Notes under the pieces: generated by a model
Seen by the model: the letters and a program-made list of their open reading frames with translations, nothing else
What the model was told of the DNA's origin: nothing
Database searches by the model: none
Made by a program: the position numbers and the translations under genes
Origin: UBA5436 sp964346085
GTDB taxonomy: Bacteria > Bacillota > Clostridia > Saccharofermentanales > DTU023
Assembly (NCBI GenBank): GCA_964346085.1
Contig: CAYFSZ010000017.1
Location: 1 to 21,954, forward strand
DNA: 21,954 nt
Direction: 5' to 3'
Part shown: in pieces, positions 14,635-21,954 of the stretch
Position numbering within the stretch: position 1 is the first letter of the stretch
Layout of the letters: each line of letters opens with the position of its first letter

Positions 14635-15566
14635 TCAATATTCTCCCAAAGTGGACTTTGATAAACACCTTCATCAATCATATTTTGGATTGCTTTTTGA
14701 ACTTGCGGTTTATCATCTTTATATGTCACTCCGTACCATTGGTCATGACTCGTTTTAACAGCAACTTCAATTTTCTTTTCTTTGATTAATTCTCCGATAA
14801 TATTAGGCAATAAATATTCTGCCTTCAGTGGGTTTTCTTGCATGGCCACTTCTAAAAACGCTGGAAAACGCTCTTCCATAAAATCTAAGACCGAGACATC
14901 AAACCCCCAGAAATTCATTGAAACAGTAGTATCTTCAGGTAATTGTTTCCATGTTTCTTCATCTTCTGTAAAGAAAGCTAAATGATCTTTCTCGATAATT
15001 TTCGTTCTTTCAATAATGCCTGTTAAGTGTTGTTGGGCATTGAGGTCACAGATACCACGTGCAACATGTCCATGTTTACTTAACGTTTTCATTAATTGAT
15101 ATCCAATCATGAGATACTCAGGAGTTTCTTTGTCAGTTTCCTGCATGTTCAACAGTTCTTGATATACAATTCGATATGCTTCTTTACCATAGAAATCATC
15201 GGCATTAATGACGCAGAAAGGAGCATCTATCATATGTTTAGCTGCAAGCAAGGCATGTCCAGTCCCCCAAGGTTTTACTCTGTCTTCTGGATTACGAAAA
15301 CCTTCTGGTAAGTCTTCAATATTTTGGAACGCATATTGCACTTCAAAATGTTTCTCAATTTTATTTCCAATAACTTCTTTAAAATCTTCTTCAATTTCTT
15401 TTTTTATGATAAAAACGACACGTCTGAAACCTGCTTCATAAGCATCAAATAGTGAATAATCAATAACAACTTCTCCGTTTGGACCCAATGGATCAATTTG
15501 TTTTAATCCACCATATCTTGAGCCCATACCAGCTGCTAAAATGACTAAAATCGGTTCCTTTTTCAT
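14631..15566 (-). CDS. Sugar-phosphate nucleotidyltransferase-like protein
   Basis: A 311-residue GT-A-fold nucleotidyltransferase. It shows the nucleotide-binding signature LAAGMGSRYGGLKQ (10-23), a PWGTGHA segment (99-105) and the metal-binding NADDF (121-125). These fit enzymes that join a nucleotide to a sugar phosphate, such as glucose-1-phosphate uridylyl- or thymidylyltransferases. The LGPNGEVVIDYSLFDA segment places it with a branch of poorly studied proteins rather than classic GalU or RmlA, so I give no substrate. AAAGGAG lies 7 nt before the ATG. It overlaps argS by 4 nt; no sugar or cell-wall genes adjoin, so context does not reveal the product. Confidence 0.8.
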   Translation of the reverse strand: MKKEPILVILAAGMGSRYGGLKQIDPLGPNGEVVIDYSLFDAYEAGFRRVVFIIKKEIEEDFKEVIGNKIEKHFEVQYAFQNIEDLPEGFRNPEDRVKPWGTGHALLAAKHMIDAPFCVINADDFYGKEAYRIVYQELLNMQETDKETPEYLMIGYQLMKTLSKHGHVARGICDLNAQQHLTGIIERTKIIEKDHLAFFTEDEETWKQLPEDTTVSMNFWGFDVSVLDFMEERFPAFLEVAMQENPLKAEYLLPNIIGELIKEKKIEVAVKTSHDQWYGVTYKDDKPQVQKAIQNMIDEGVYQSPLWENIE

Positions 15567-15638
15567 AAAATCTCCTTTTTCAAGACAATCTATGTCTTAT
15601 ATCTCTTTTCATCTAAGTATAGTATCACAATTAATTAT

Positions 15639-15654
15639 CCTTTTGTATAAAAGG
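15639..15654 (-). terminator. Possible weak terminator after ppk1
   Basis: CCTTTT-ATAC-AAAAGG on the minus strand forms a 6-bp hairpin a few bases after the ppk1 stop. It is followed by ATAATTAATT, not a proper T-tract. The 90-nt gap to the nucleotidyltransferase also contains TATACT, a possible -10 box with no good -35. Confidence 0.35.
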
Positions 15655-15656
15655 CA

Positions 15657-17843
15657 TTACATTTCTTTAGGCGCTTTTTGTGGTTCATAGTGATTCATTT
15701 CTGACAAAGATTTATTGATTTTATTTGCGTTTTTCTTTGCTAATTTCATCATTGTTTCTTGTGAATCTATTTTTTTCTCAAAGTCGAAGTCCCGCAAGCG
15801 ATAATAAGAGCCATTTGGCAACATAATTCTTGCTCTTTCTGTATCATTCAATTGCAAACACAACACTTCTAATACTCTTTGTCGGCACTCTTCATCATCA
15901 ACCGGAAATAAAATCTCTACTCTGCGATTTAAATTTCTAGGCATCCAATCGGCACTAGATAAGAATATATCGCCACGTCCATCATTATAGTAATAGAAAA
16001 TCCGACTATGTTCTAAAAATCTTCCGATAATGCTACGAACTTCAATGTTCTCTGACAAACCAGGAACACCTGCTCTCAAACAACAAACACCTCGAACAAT
16101 CAATTTGATCTTTACCCCAGCCTGTGACGCTGCGTATAAGGCATGGATAATTTCTTCATCCACTAAAGAATTAATTTTCGCGATAATAACGGCTTTTCTG
16201 CCCGCTTTAGCATGATTTTCTTCCTGTTTGATTCTTGCCAATGTTTCTTTACGCAACCAGCGTGGTGCAGGAATAATCTTTTTCCATCCAAGCGGAATTG
16301 AGTATCCAGATATCATATTAAAAAAGTCTGTTGCATCTTGACCAATTTGTTCTGATGCAGTCCAAAGACCTAAATCTGTATATATTTTTGCTGTTTGATC
16401 ATTATAATTACCTGTACCTAGATGTACATAGCGTCTGATTCCATTTTCTTCTTTACGAACTATCAGCGTAATTTTGCTATGTGTTTTTAACCCTTTCAAT
16501 CCATAAATAACATGGCATCCTGCCCTTTCCAATCTTCTAGCCCAATGAATATTATTCTCTTCATCAAAACGAGCTTTCAACTCAACTAAGACGAGTACAT
16601 GTTTCCCCTTTTCAGCCGCAGTAGCCAGCGCTTTAATGATTGGAGAATTACCACTAACCCGATAAAGGGTTTGCTTGATGGCCAATACTTTATCATCCTC
16701 TGCAGCCTGCTGTATCACTTTGATAGTTGGCTCAAATGCTTCGAAAGGATGATGCAGAATACGATCTTTTTGTCGAATAACCGAGAAACAATCTTGTTCA
16801 TCAGGATTTGAAAATGCAGGCGACAATTGCCCTTCAAATTTTTTGTATTGCAATGAGCGATTTGGAAACAATTTGCTTATTTTACTAGCAAATTTTAAGT
16901 CAATAGGTCCCTTTATTCGAAATACAGCAAGGTTCTCTACATCCATTAACTCCTGTAAAGTACGAAGAATTTCTTTTCCGGCACTTTTCTCGATTTCTAA
17001 ACGAATAACGTCTCCACGTTCTCTTTTCCACAGAATATCTTCCATTTCAATCATTAAGTCAGAAATTTCATCCTCGTCTAGTTCATAATCTGCATTTCGC
17101 ATAACACGAAAGCAGGAAATCGTTTTAATCGTTTGATTATAAAACAAGCGATCTAAGAACTCTGAGATAACATTTTCAATCAATACAAAACGCTTTTCTT
17201 TCCCCGGTAAACGAATGACTCTAGGTAAAATATTAGGTACTTCAACAATCGCAAAACTAGAATTTATTTCTGGTTGTAAATTGCTTTCTGCATCTTCAAA
17301 TGTGACAAACAAATTCAAATTTTGATTTGGAATTAACGGAAATGGTCTTCCTGCATCAACTGCTAAAGGGGTCAATACTGGATAGATATTACGCTCATAA
17401 TACTGATCCAAATATTGATATTCCTCTTCCGTCATTTGATCCATCGGAACATATTGAATTTGTTCTTTTTTAAGTGCAGGCAGAATTTGTTTATTAAACG
17501 TATTATATTGATCTTTATATAACTGATGGCATCGTTTCATCAGCTGCTTAAGCTGCTGTAGTACTCCTTTATAAGAATCAATATCGTTGTCTATAGATTT
17601 TAATACATTATACAAAGAAGCAACTCGCACCATAAAAAATTCATCTAAATTCGATACTGTTATCGCTAAAAAGCTAAGTCGTTCATATAAAGGATTTTCA
17701 ATATCTTGTGCTTCCTCCAACACTCGTTGATTAAAATCTACCCAGCTTAATTCGCGGTCAATATTATTTGTATCCACGTAACCAGAAAGCTCTTGTGGTG
17801 CTGAAAATATTTGTTCTGCAATTTCCAAAATATTATTGTGCAT
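15657..17843 (-). CDS. ppk1: Polyphosphate kinase 1
   Basis: Makes polyphosphate from ATP reversibly, working at the membrane in most bacteria. The 728-residue protein has the N domain (ELSWVDFNQRVLEEA, from residue 31), the H domain, and two phospholipase-D-like C domains. The autophosphorylated His is His455 in KTHSKITL, and the second catalytic His is His612 in EHSRIFYY; their spacing of 157 equals that in E. coli (435 and 592). VLVELKARFDEENNI and YVHLGTGNYN are also diagnostic. About 25 extra residues precede the usual N-terminus. AGAGGA lies 6 nt before the ATG. It starts 16 nt after the ppx-like gene, forming a polyphosphate synthesis/degradation pair. Confidence 0.97.
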   Translation of the reverse strand: MHNNILEIAEQIFSAPQELSGYVDTNNIDRELSWVDFNQRVLEEAQDIENPLYERLSFLAITVSNLDEFFMVRVASLYNVLKSIDNDIDSYKGVLQQLKQLMKRCHQLYKDQYNTFNKQILPALKKEQIQYVPMDQMTEEEYQYLDQYYERNIYPVLTPLAVDAGRPFPLIPNQNLNLFVTFEDAESNLQPEINSSFAIVEVPNILPRVIRLPGKEKRFVLIENVISEFLDRLFYNQTIKTISCFRVMRNADYELDEDEISDLMIEMEDILWKRERGDVIRLEIEKSAGKEILRTLQELMDVENLAVFRIKGPIDLKFASKISKLFPNRSLQYKKFEGQLSPAFSNPDEQDCFSVIRQKDRILHHPFEAFEPTIKVIQQAAEDDKVLAIKQTLYRVSGNSPIIKALATAAEKGKHVLVLVELKARFDEENNIHWARRLERAGCHVIYGLKGLKTHSKITLIVRKEENGIRRYVHLGTGNYNDQTAKIYTDLGLWTASEQIGQDATDFFNMISGYSIPLGWKKIIPAPRWLRKETLARIKQEENHAKAGRKAVIIAKINSLVDEEIIHALYAASQAGVKIKLIVRGVCCLRAGVPGLSENIEVRSIIGRFLEHSRIFYYYNDGRGDIFLSSADWMPRNLNRRVEILFPVDDEECRQRVLEVLCLQLNDTERARIMLPNGSYYRLRDFDFEKKIDSQETMMKLAKKNANKINKSLSEMNHYEPQKAPKEM

Positions 17844-17859
17844 AGTATCCTCTATAAAT

Positions 17860-19407
17860 CTATTTATTATTGACTTTTTTGATTAAGTTCACTTCTTTTC
17901 CAAAAACTTCATAAAAATATTTTGCAGGTTTTTGAAAGCTCCATGTTTCCAATGTAATTTCTTGATTGGATTCAATATACAATTTCACTTTTTTCTTTTT
18001 AATTTCAATATCAATATTTTTCACTTTTAATTTATGGCCTGTATCTAAAGCATTAGCCATTGAAAGGATAACCGATAATTTATACATTGCCATAATGCTT
18101 TCTTGATTATGAAAGGCATCAAGATGTTCCAGTGCCTGAATCGGCTTGGAATGATGTTTAACAAGTTGTGCAACGAGTTCAACCTCTTCATCTGTCATGC
18201 CAGAAATATCCGTACTTTTTATCAACTGATATGCTATGTCACCGTCTTGTTTGACGGTAAAAAATTTCCCAATATTATGAAAAATCGCTGCAATTTGCAA
18301 TAAAAATCGATATCTAGGTGAAAGCTTATGTTCAGGTTCCAATTTATCAAAAAGAAGCAATGATAAACGTTCGACTTGTTTGATATGACGAATATCAGTG
18401 TGATGTCTTTTCGCAATATGTTTTGCAAAGCTGATGGCATCTAAATCATTACTATTACTTTTAGGGATGATCTTCAAGTCTTCCGCCATGTTTATCAAAA
18501 TACCATCCGCCAGTGAAACGTCTGGAATCACAATCGAATCCACTTTTGTCACCTCAAATAATTCCTTAATGACCATTGACATCGGTAACAATATACTTGC
18601 CTGTTCTTCGCTAATTTCATATTTTTGAATCAATAAAAATGTGGAAGCATTCGTGATCTCTTCATATAATTCATCAAATTTTTGCTTTTCTAAAACAACG
18701 GTTCCCATCAATTCTAATTTTGCTAAATACCGCCATGTTGATAACATATTGCCAACTAAAATAAAGTAATGATAACCCATTCTTTTGGGCACGAAAGTAC
18801 GATAATAATCTAAATCACCTGTGATATATTCTTTCATCAGAGCTTTAAAGTCTAAAGTATGTTGCTCTAGCACTGCGAGTCGATCCCTCACTCTTAGAGA
18901 TCCTAGTAAAATATTTTGTGTAAAAACAAACAAGCCTTTATCAAACAAAGTTAATTGGGTACTTCCGGCTCCTATATCTAACAACAATGTCGGTTTTTTA
19001 ATATAGTCATTGAATTTAGGCATTTTAAAACGAATCGCCGAATTCATTCCGGCCATCTCTTCTCGATTTGAAAGAACTCTGATTTTAATTCCTGTGCGGT
19101 TTTCTACCTGATCTAATAGAAATAACTGATTCGTTGCTTCTCTTAAAGCAGATGTTGCAGCTGCTATAATTTTGGCATGAGGATAGCTGGCAATAATCCC
19201 TTTGAAATCTTTCAGTGTTTCAATCAGCAAATGAATATTTTCATTGGTTATATAACCATAGCGATAACTGTCGGATCCTAAATTAATTGTTCGAGATACC
19301 GATTCAATTTCTTTAATACTATTTTGATTAGTAATTTCAGCTATTTTAAGAATGGTTTCATGAGAACCAACTTCAATCGCCGCAATGAAAGCAAATTTTT
19401 CTGACAT
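17860..19407 (-). CDS. Ppx/GppA phosphatase-like protein with C-terminal HD-like domain
   Basis: A 515-residue member of the Ppx/GppA (exopolyphosphatase/guanosine pentaphosphate phosphatase) superfamily, with an actin-like ATPase fold (1-305) and an HD-type helical domain (about 320-500). Ppx enzymes trim polyphosphate; the neighbouring ppk1 supports that role. The core motifs are altered: the phosphate-1 loop reads AAIEVGSHET rather than AxIDxGSNS, and the phosphate-2 loop reads LLLDIGAGSTQL rather than DIGGGSTEL, so a conserved Glu is Gln151. The Glu pair in SNREEM (116-117) remains. In the HD domain the expected His-Asp is FHNIGKF (His377-Asn378). It may be a divergent active branch or a regulator. 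AGGG precedes the ATG by 7 nt; pfkA lies 42 nt upstream. Confidence 0.85.
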   Translation of the reverse strand: MSEKFAFIAAIEVGSHETILKIAEITNQNSIKEIESVSRTINLGSDSYRYGYITNENIHLLIETLKDFKGIIASYPHAKIIAAATSALREATNQLFLLDQVENRTGIKIRVLSNREEMAGMNSAIRFKMPKFNDYIKKPTLLLDIGAGSTQLTLFDKGLFVFTQNILLGSLRVRDRLAVLEQHTLDFKALMKEYITGDLDYYRTFVPKRMGYHYFILVGNMLSTWRYLAKLELMGTVVLEKQKFDELYEEITNASTFLLIQKYEISEEQASILLPMSMVIKELFEVTKVDSIVIPDVSLADGILINMAEDLKIIPKSNSNDLDAISFAKHIAKRHHTDIRHIKQVERLSLLLFDKLEPEHKLSPRYRFLLQIAAIFHNIGKFFTVKQDGDIAYQLIKSTDISGMTDEEVELVAQLVKHHSKPIQALEHLDAFHNQESIMAMYKLSVILSMANALDTGHKLKVKNIDIEIKKKKVKLYIESNQEITLETWSFQKPAKYFYEVFGKEVNLIKKVNNK

Positions 19408-19449
19408 GATTATGCCCTACTTTCCAAATTTTCTCTTCGGAAAAATCAT

Positions 19450-20532
19450 TTAATCTCCGAAACAAATCCCCATTTGTCTAGCTGAAAGTAAAACTGCATC
19501 ATCGAGTGGTACTTTCTTCGTATTTCCTGCAACTTCTGCTAAATCAACACGAATCGGCTTATTGCAAGACATACCAATCATTTTTCCAAAATCACCCTCT
19601 AATACAGCATTTGCACCTTCTACACCAAGCTCAGTTGTTAGAACGCGATCGTATGCTGATGGTGTACCACCTCTTTGGAAATGTCCTGGCACACAGCAAC
19701 GAACTTCTTGAATCATCATATCTTCTAATTGATGTTGCAAATGATAAGCTACTGAACTTGCACCTTTTCTTGCTTTTTCAAATTCAGAGGATTTCATATT
19801 ATGTTCTTCAATTGTTTTTGCGCCTTCCGCTATCGCAATAATCGAAAAACGTTTTTTATCCTTTTCTCTAGCTTTTAAAGCTTTTACAACTTTGATTGGA
19901 TCATAAGGAATTTCTGGTATTAAAATAACATCAGCGCCTGAAGCAACTCCTGCAAACAAAGTTAACCAGCCAGCTTTATTTCCCATCAACTCGATAATAA
20001 ACACACGGCCATGTGACGTTGCTGTTGTGTGAATTCCATCAACAACTTCTGTGGCAATGTTCACAGCACTTTGGAAACCAAATGTTCTTTCCGTCCCTGA
20101 CAAATCATTATCAATTGTTTTCGGTAAATGGATTACATTACAACCATTTTGACTTAACAAATTCGCTGTCTTTTGTGTACCGTTTCCACCTAGAACGACT
20201 AATGCATCTAACCCGAGATCATTGTATGTTTGAAGCATTGCTTCTAATTTTGTAATGCCATCTGGTTCTTCTTCACGCAATGGTTTTTTCATATCTTTAA
20301 AAGGTTGTCTCGAAGTACCGAGAATCGTTCCTCCTAATGTTAAAATGCCTGAGAAATCAACATCTGACATATGTCGATAATTGCTATGCATCAATCCATG
20401 GTAACCATTTAAAAATCCAAGAATTTTGACATCTTGATCACTATTTAAGAGTCCTCTAGCAACACCCCGCATTGCTGAGTTTAATCCTTGACAATCGCCA
20501 CCACTTGTTAACATTCCAACTTTTAAGGCCAT
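19450..20532 (-). CDS. pfkA: 6-phosphofructokinase
   Basis: Phosphorylates fructose 6-phosphate to the 1,6-bisphosphate, the committed step of glycolysis. The 360-residue protein shows SGGDCQGLNSAMRG near the N-terminus, GGNGTQ (115-120), PKTIDNDLSGTERTFGF (from 137), IELMGNKAGWLTLFAG and GHFQRGGTPSAYDR. It is longer than the 320-residue E. coli-type enzyme. A Gly at the GGNGT position (E. coli Gly104) favours ATP, while the Lys in PKTIDND is commoner in PPi-dependent or group III enzymes, so phosphoryl donor is likely ATP but not certain. The ATG at 20532 follows GGGAGGAAACT; the upstream in-frame extension lacks support. It heads the pfkA-ppx-ppk1 unit. Confidence 0.93.
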   Translation of the reverse strand: MALKVGMLTSGGDCQGLNSAMRGVARGLLNSDQDVKILGFLNGYHGLMHSNYRHMSDVDFSGILTLGGTILGTSRQPFKDMKKPLREEEPDGITKLEAMLQTYNDLGLDALVVLGGNGTQKTANLLSQNGCNVIHLPKTIDNDLSGTERTFGFQSAVNIATEVVDGIHTTATSHGRVFIIELMGNKAGWLTLFAGVASGADVILIPEIPYDPIKVVKALKAREKDKKRFSIIAIAEGAKTIEEHNMKSSEFEKARKGASSVAYHLQHQLEDMMIQEVRCCVPGHFQRGGTPSAYDRVLTTELGVEGANAVLEGDFGKMIGMSCNKPIRVDLAEVAGNTKKVPLDDAVLLSARQMGICFGD

Positions 20533-20545
20533 AGTTTCCTCCCAT

Positions 20546-20564
20546 CTTGCTAAAAACAAGCAAG
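20546..20564 (-). other. Small hairpin in the pfkA leader
   Basis: CTTGC/GCAAG (5 bp, 9-nt loop) lies directly upstream of the pfkA ribosome site on the minus strand. Too short to name as a regulator. Confidence 0.25.
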
Positions 20565-20585
20565 TTATATAAATGATAATAATTA

Positions 20586-20591
20586 ATTATA
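20586..20591 (-). promoter_or_regulatory. Probable -10 box of the pfkA-ppx-ppk1 unit
   Basis: Perfect TATAAT on the minus strand, 53 nt upstream of the pfkA ATG. No convincing -35 hexamer is seen at 16-18 bp. The 126-nt divergent region 20533-20658 also has to hold the plus-strand promoter. Confidence 0.5.
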
Positions 20592-20613
20592 CAATATTTA
20601 AATGTTATTTGTA

Positions 20614-20622
20614 TGGTAGAAT
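20614..20622 (+). promoter_or_regulatory. Probable extended -10 of the NYN-LOTUS gene
   Basis: TGGTAGAAT is a good extended -10 on the plus strand, 36 nt before the ATG at 20659. The -35 position is poor. The intervening leader is purine-rich and has no strong Shine-Dalgarno, only AAGAAAG-type sequence. Confidence 0.45.
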
Positions 20623-20658
20623 AATAAGAAAAGATTAAGAAAGAAAACAAAAACACTT

Positions 20659-21504
20659 ATGGAAACACCTCAAAATTTACAAGATATACGCTTAGCGGTT
20701 TTGATTGATGCCGATAATATTTCTCATCATTATATCAAAGGTATGATGGAAGAAATAGCAAGATATGGTACACCTACCATCAAAAGAATTTACGGCGATT
20801 GGACCAAACCAAATTTAGGCGGTTGGAAAACTTTATTACTTGATTACGCCATCAGCCCGATTCAGCAATTTAACTATACAACTGGTAAAAATGCGACAGA
20901 TTCAGCGATGACAATTGATGCGATGGATATTCTGTATTCAAATCAAGTTGATGCATTCTGTTTAGTCTCATCCGATAGCGATTTCACAAAATTAGCTACT
21001 AGATTACGTGAATCAGGCAAAACCGTTTATGGGATTGGCGAACAAAAAACACCGACTCCATTCATTGCTGCTTGCGACCGTTTTATCTTCTTAGAGATTT
21101 TGGATGAAGATGATGACGATGAAGTTGAAACTGAAGCGTCTGTTACTAACAAATCGAAAACCAAGAAAGATACCAAACCTGGTGCTGCTAAGCCTAAACA
21201 AGAAAAAAGAGCTATTCAAAATATCAACAAGAAAACGATCCGCTTAATCAGTCAAACAATCAAAGATGTCGAAGACGATAACGGCTGGGCTTATCTCGGG
21301 GAAGTTGGTAATTTGATTGTCAAAAAACAACCATCCTTTGATGCTCGAAACTATGGCTTTAACAAATTAACCAGTATGTTTGATGCAATGGATGAATTTG
21401 AAATTGATATTCGTGATGCCGGCACCGGCTCCCCTAACTCGAAACATGTTTATGTTCGTGTCAAAGCAAATACCAACAAGAAAAAAAGAACAACTCATTT
21501 TTAA
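20659..21504 (+). CDS. NYN-domain ribonuclease-like protein with C-terminal OST-HTH/LOTUS domain
   Basis: A 281-residue protein. Residues about 10-148 are a NYN (LabA/PIN-like) nuclease domain with acidic residues AVLIDADNIS (Asp17, Asp19), ATDSAMTIDAMD (Asp81) and VSSDSDFTKLA (Asp106, Asp108). An acidic then basic linker (149-188) leads to a C-terminal OST-HTH/LOTUS domain (about 190-268; INKKTIRLISQTIK, GWAYLGEVGNLIVKK, YGFNKLTSMFDAM). NYN domains cut RNA and LOTUS domains bind RNA, so an RNA-processing role is likely by family knowledge; the target is unknown. The same pairing occurs in eukaryotic MARF1-like proteins and in many bacteria. It is the only intact plus-strand gene and is divergent from pfkA. 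Start ATG is the only reasonable one. Confidence 0.9.
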   Translation: METPQNLQDIRLAVLIDADNISHHYIKGMMEEIARYGTPTIKRIYGDWTKPNLGGWKTLLLDYAISPIQQFNYTTGKNATDSAMTIDAMDILYSNQVDAFCLVSSDSDFTKLATRLRESGKTVYGIGEQKTPTPFIAACDRFIFLEILDEDDDDEVETEASVTNKSKTKKDTKPGAAKPKQEKRAIQNINKKTIRLISQTIKDVEDDNGWAYLGEVGNLIVKKQPSFDARNYGFNKLTSMFDAMDEFEIDIRDAGTGSPNSKHVYVRVKANTNKKKRTTHF

Positions 21505-21511
21505 AAAAGAA

Positions 21512-21922
21512 ATGGACTTATTTTTTGCTGTCATAGCTAAAACAAACGATAAGGGAACTACTTTAGTAACTTTAGAAGTTGACGAATTAAAGGTTTTAAC
21601 TGGTACAGAAACAAGAAACTCGTACTAGTTTTCTATGTTAGATAAATTTACGACAAAAGTTATGAATTTATTATACAAGGAGATTAATGAAAACTCGTTT
21701 AAAATAATGGCTTTGTTTACATATTTTGAATATAAAGGGGATGAAAAAACGTTAGAAGTTGAGGTTACTTCCAAGTTTGAATACATTGTAAATAAATTAA
21801 CTGCAAATTTTACAGTCTATGAGTTAGCAGAGTTTACGAGTCTTAAATCTACATATGCCAAAACCATGTATAGAATTTTAAAACAATGGAAATCATTAGG
21901 GAAAAAGATGATGAGCCAATGA
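21512..21922 (+). pseudogene. Broken Rep_3/RepB-type plasmid replication initiator gene
   Basis: Two pieces in one reading frame resemble plasmid Rep_3 initiators. The first, MDLFFAVIAKTNDKG onward, matches the start of the family's first winged-helix domain and ends at a TAG (21626-21628). The same frame resumes with LDKFTTKVMNLLY and continues through FEYIVNKLTANF, FTVYELAEFTSLKSTYAKT and MYRILKQW, a strong family signature, to a TGA at 21920. The residues normally before MDLFF and the whole second winged helix are missing. With one in-frame stop and both ends lost, this is a relic of a plasmid or integrated element. It begins 8 nt after the NYN-LOTUS stop with no ribosome site. An ATG at 21635 could restart translation of a 95-residue fragment. 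Confidence 0.75.
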
Positions 21923-21954
21923 AAGGACAAATAGGCTTTGACCTAAGACCTTGA
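21886..21954 (+). other. Short open frame at the window end (unrecognised)
   Basis: An ATG at 21886 opens a 22-codon frame (MEIIREKDDEPM, then KGQIGFDLRP) ending in TGA on the last three bases of the window. It overlaps the Rep relic in another frame. It could be the tail of another decayed gene past the Rep junction, or chance. I cannot name it. Confidence 0.2.

Noticed and set aside
21635..21922. Independent 95-residue gene
   Set aside because: It is in frame with the upstream Rep-like piece and together they form one family; it lacks a ribosome site, so I treat it as part of a pseudogene.
1..21954. CRISPR array, insertion sequence, rRNA or toxin-antitoxin pair
   Set aside because: No regularly spaced repeats, transposase motifs, rRNA-like sequence or convincing small gene pair were seen on either strand.

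Overview
The window is a low-GC (clearly A/T-rich) stretch of a Bacillota chromosome. Nearly all genes lie on the minus strand in tight operons with AGGAGG-type ribosome binding sites. TGA is used as a stop (for example comEA, the DUF1846 gene and the nucleotidyltransferase), so the standard bacterial code applies and the mycoplasma code does not. A NadD-YqeK fusion, a B. subtilis-like order nadD-yqeK-rsfS-comEA, and a Ppk1/Ppx pair of the type seen in anaerobic Firmicutes suggest an Erysipelotrichia-like organism. That placement is inference from gene content, not a computed phylogeny.

Layout from left to right. Positions 76-849 encode a short-chain dehydrogenase. Positions 982-1243 hold a tRNA operon (transcribed His-Gln-Lys) with a consensus promoter and a perfect UUCG-loop terminator. 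Positions 1383-2870 encode a DUF1846 protein. Positions 3075-5514 form a thyA-folA-ogt-like operon, in which the repair protein carries an extra N-terminal domain. Positions 5600-6265 encode ComEA without comEB or comEC beside it. Positions 6346-11134 form a housekeeping run, transcribed rdgB, UPF0735 (ACT), an unknown membrane protein, prfB, nadD-yqeK fusion and rsfS. Positions 11189-15566 carry a sugar-nucleotidyltransferase-like gene, argS and an M3-peptidase-like gene that has lost its HEXXH motif. Positions 15657-20532 carry pfkA, a divergent ppx and ppk1. Divergently, on the plus strand, 20659-21504 encodes a NYN-nuclease/LOTUS protein, followed by a broken plasmid Rep_3 initiator gene (21512-21922) that runs almost to the window end.

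Functional themes are one-carbon/dTMP synthesis (thyA, folA), nucleotide-pool and DNA hygiene (rdgB, YqeK, alkyl-DNA repair), translation (argS, prfB, rsfS, tRNAs), NAD synthesis, and glycolysis coupled to polyphosphate metabolism (pfkA, ppx, ppk1). I saw no complete mobile element, CRISPR array, rRNA or defence island. The non-routine signals are the degenerate M3 protein, the interrupted Rep_3 relic, the basic insertion in NadD-YqeK, the degenerate Ppx, the extended methyltransferase, and a few odd translation-initiation regions. I do not claim a new biological system. Apart from the gene-poor relic zone at 21505-21954, no stretch over 300 bases lacks a gene.
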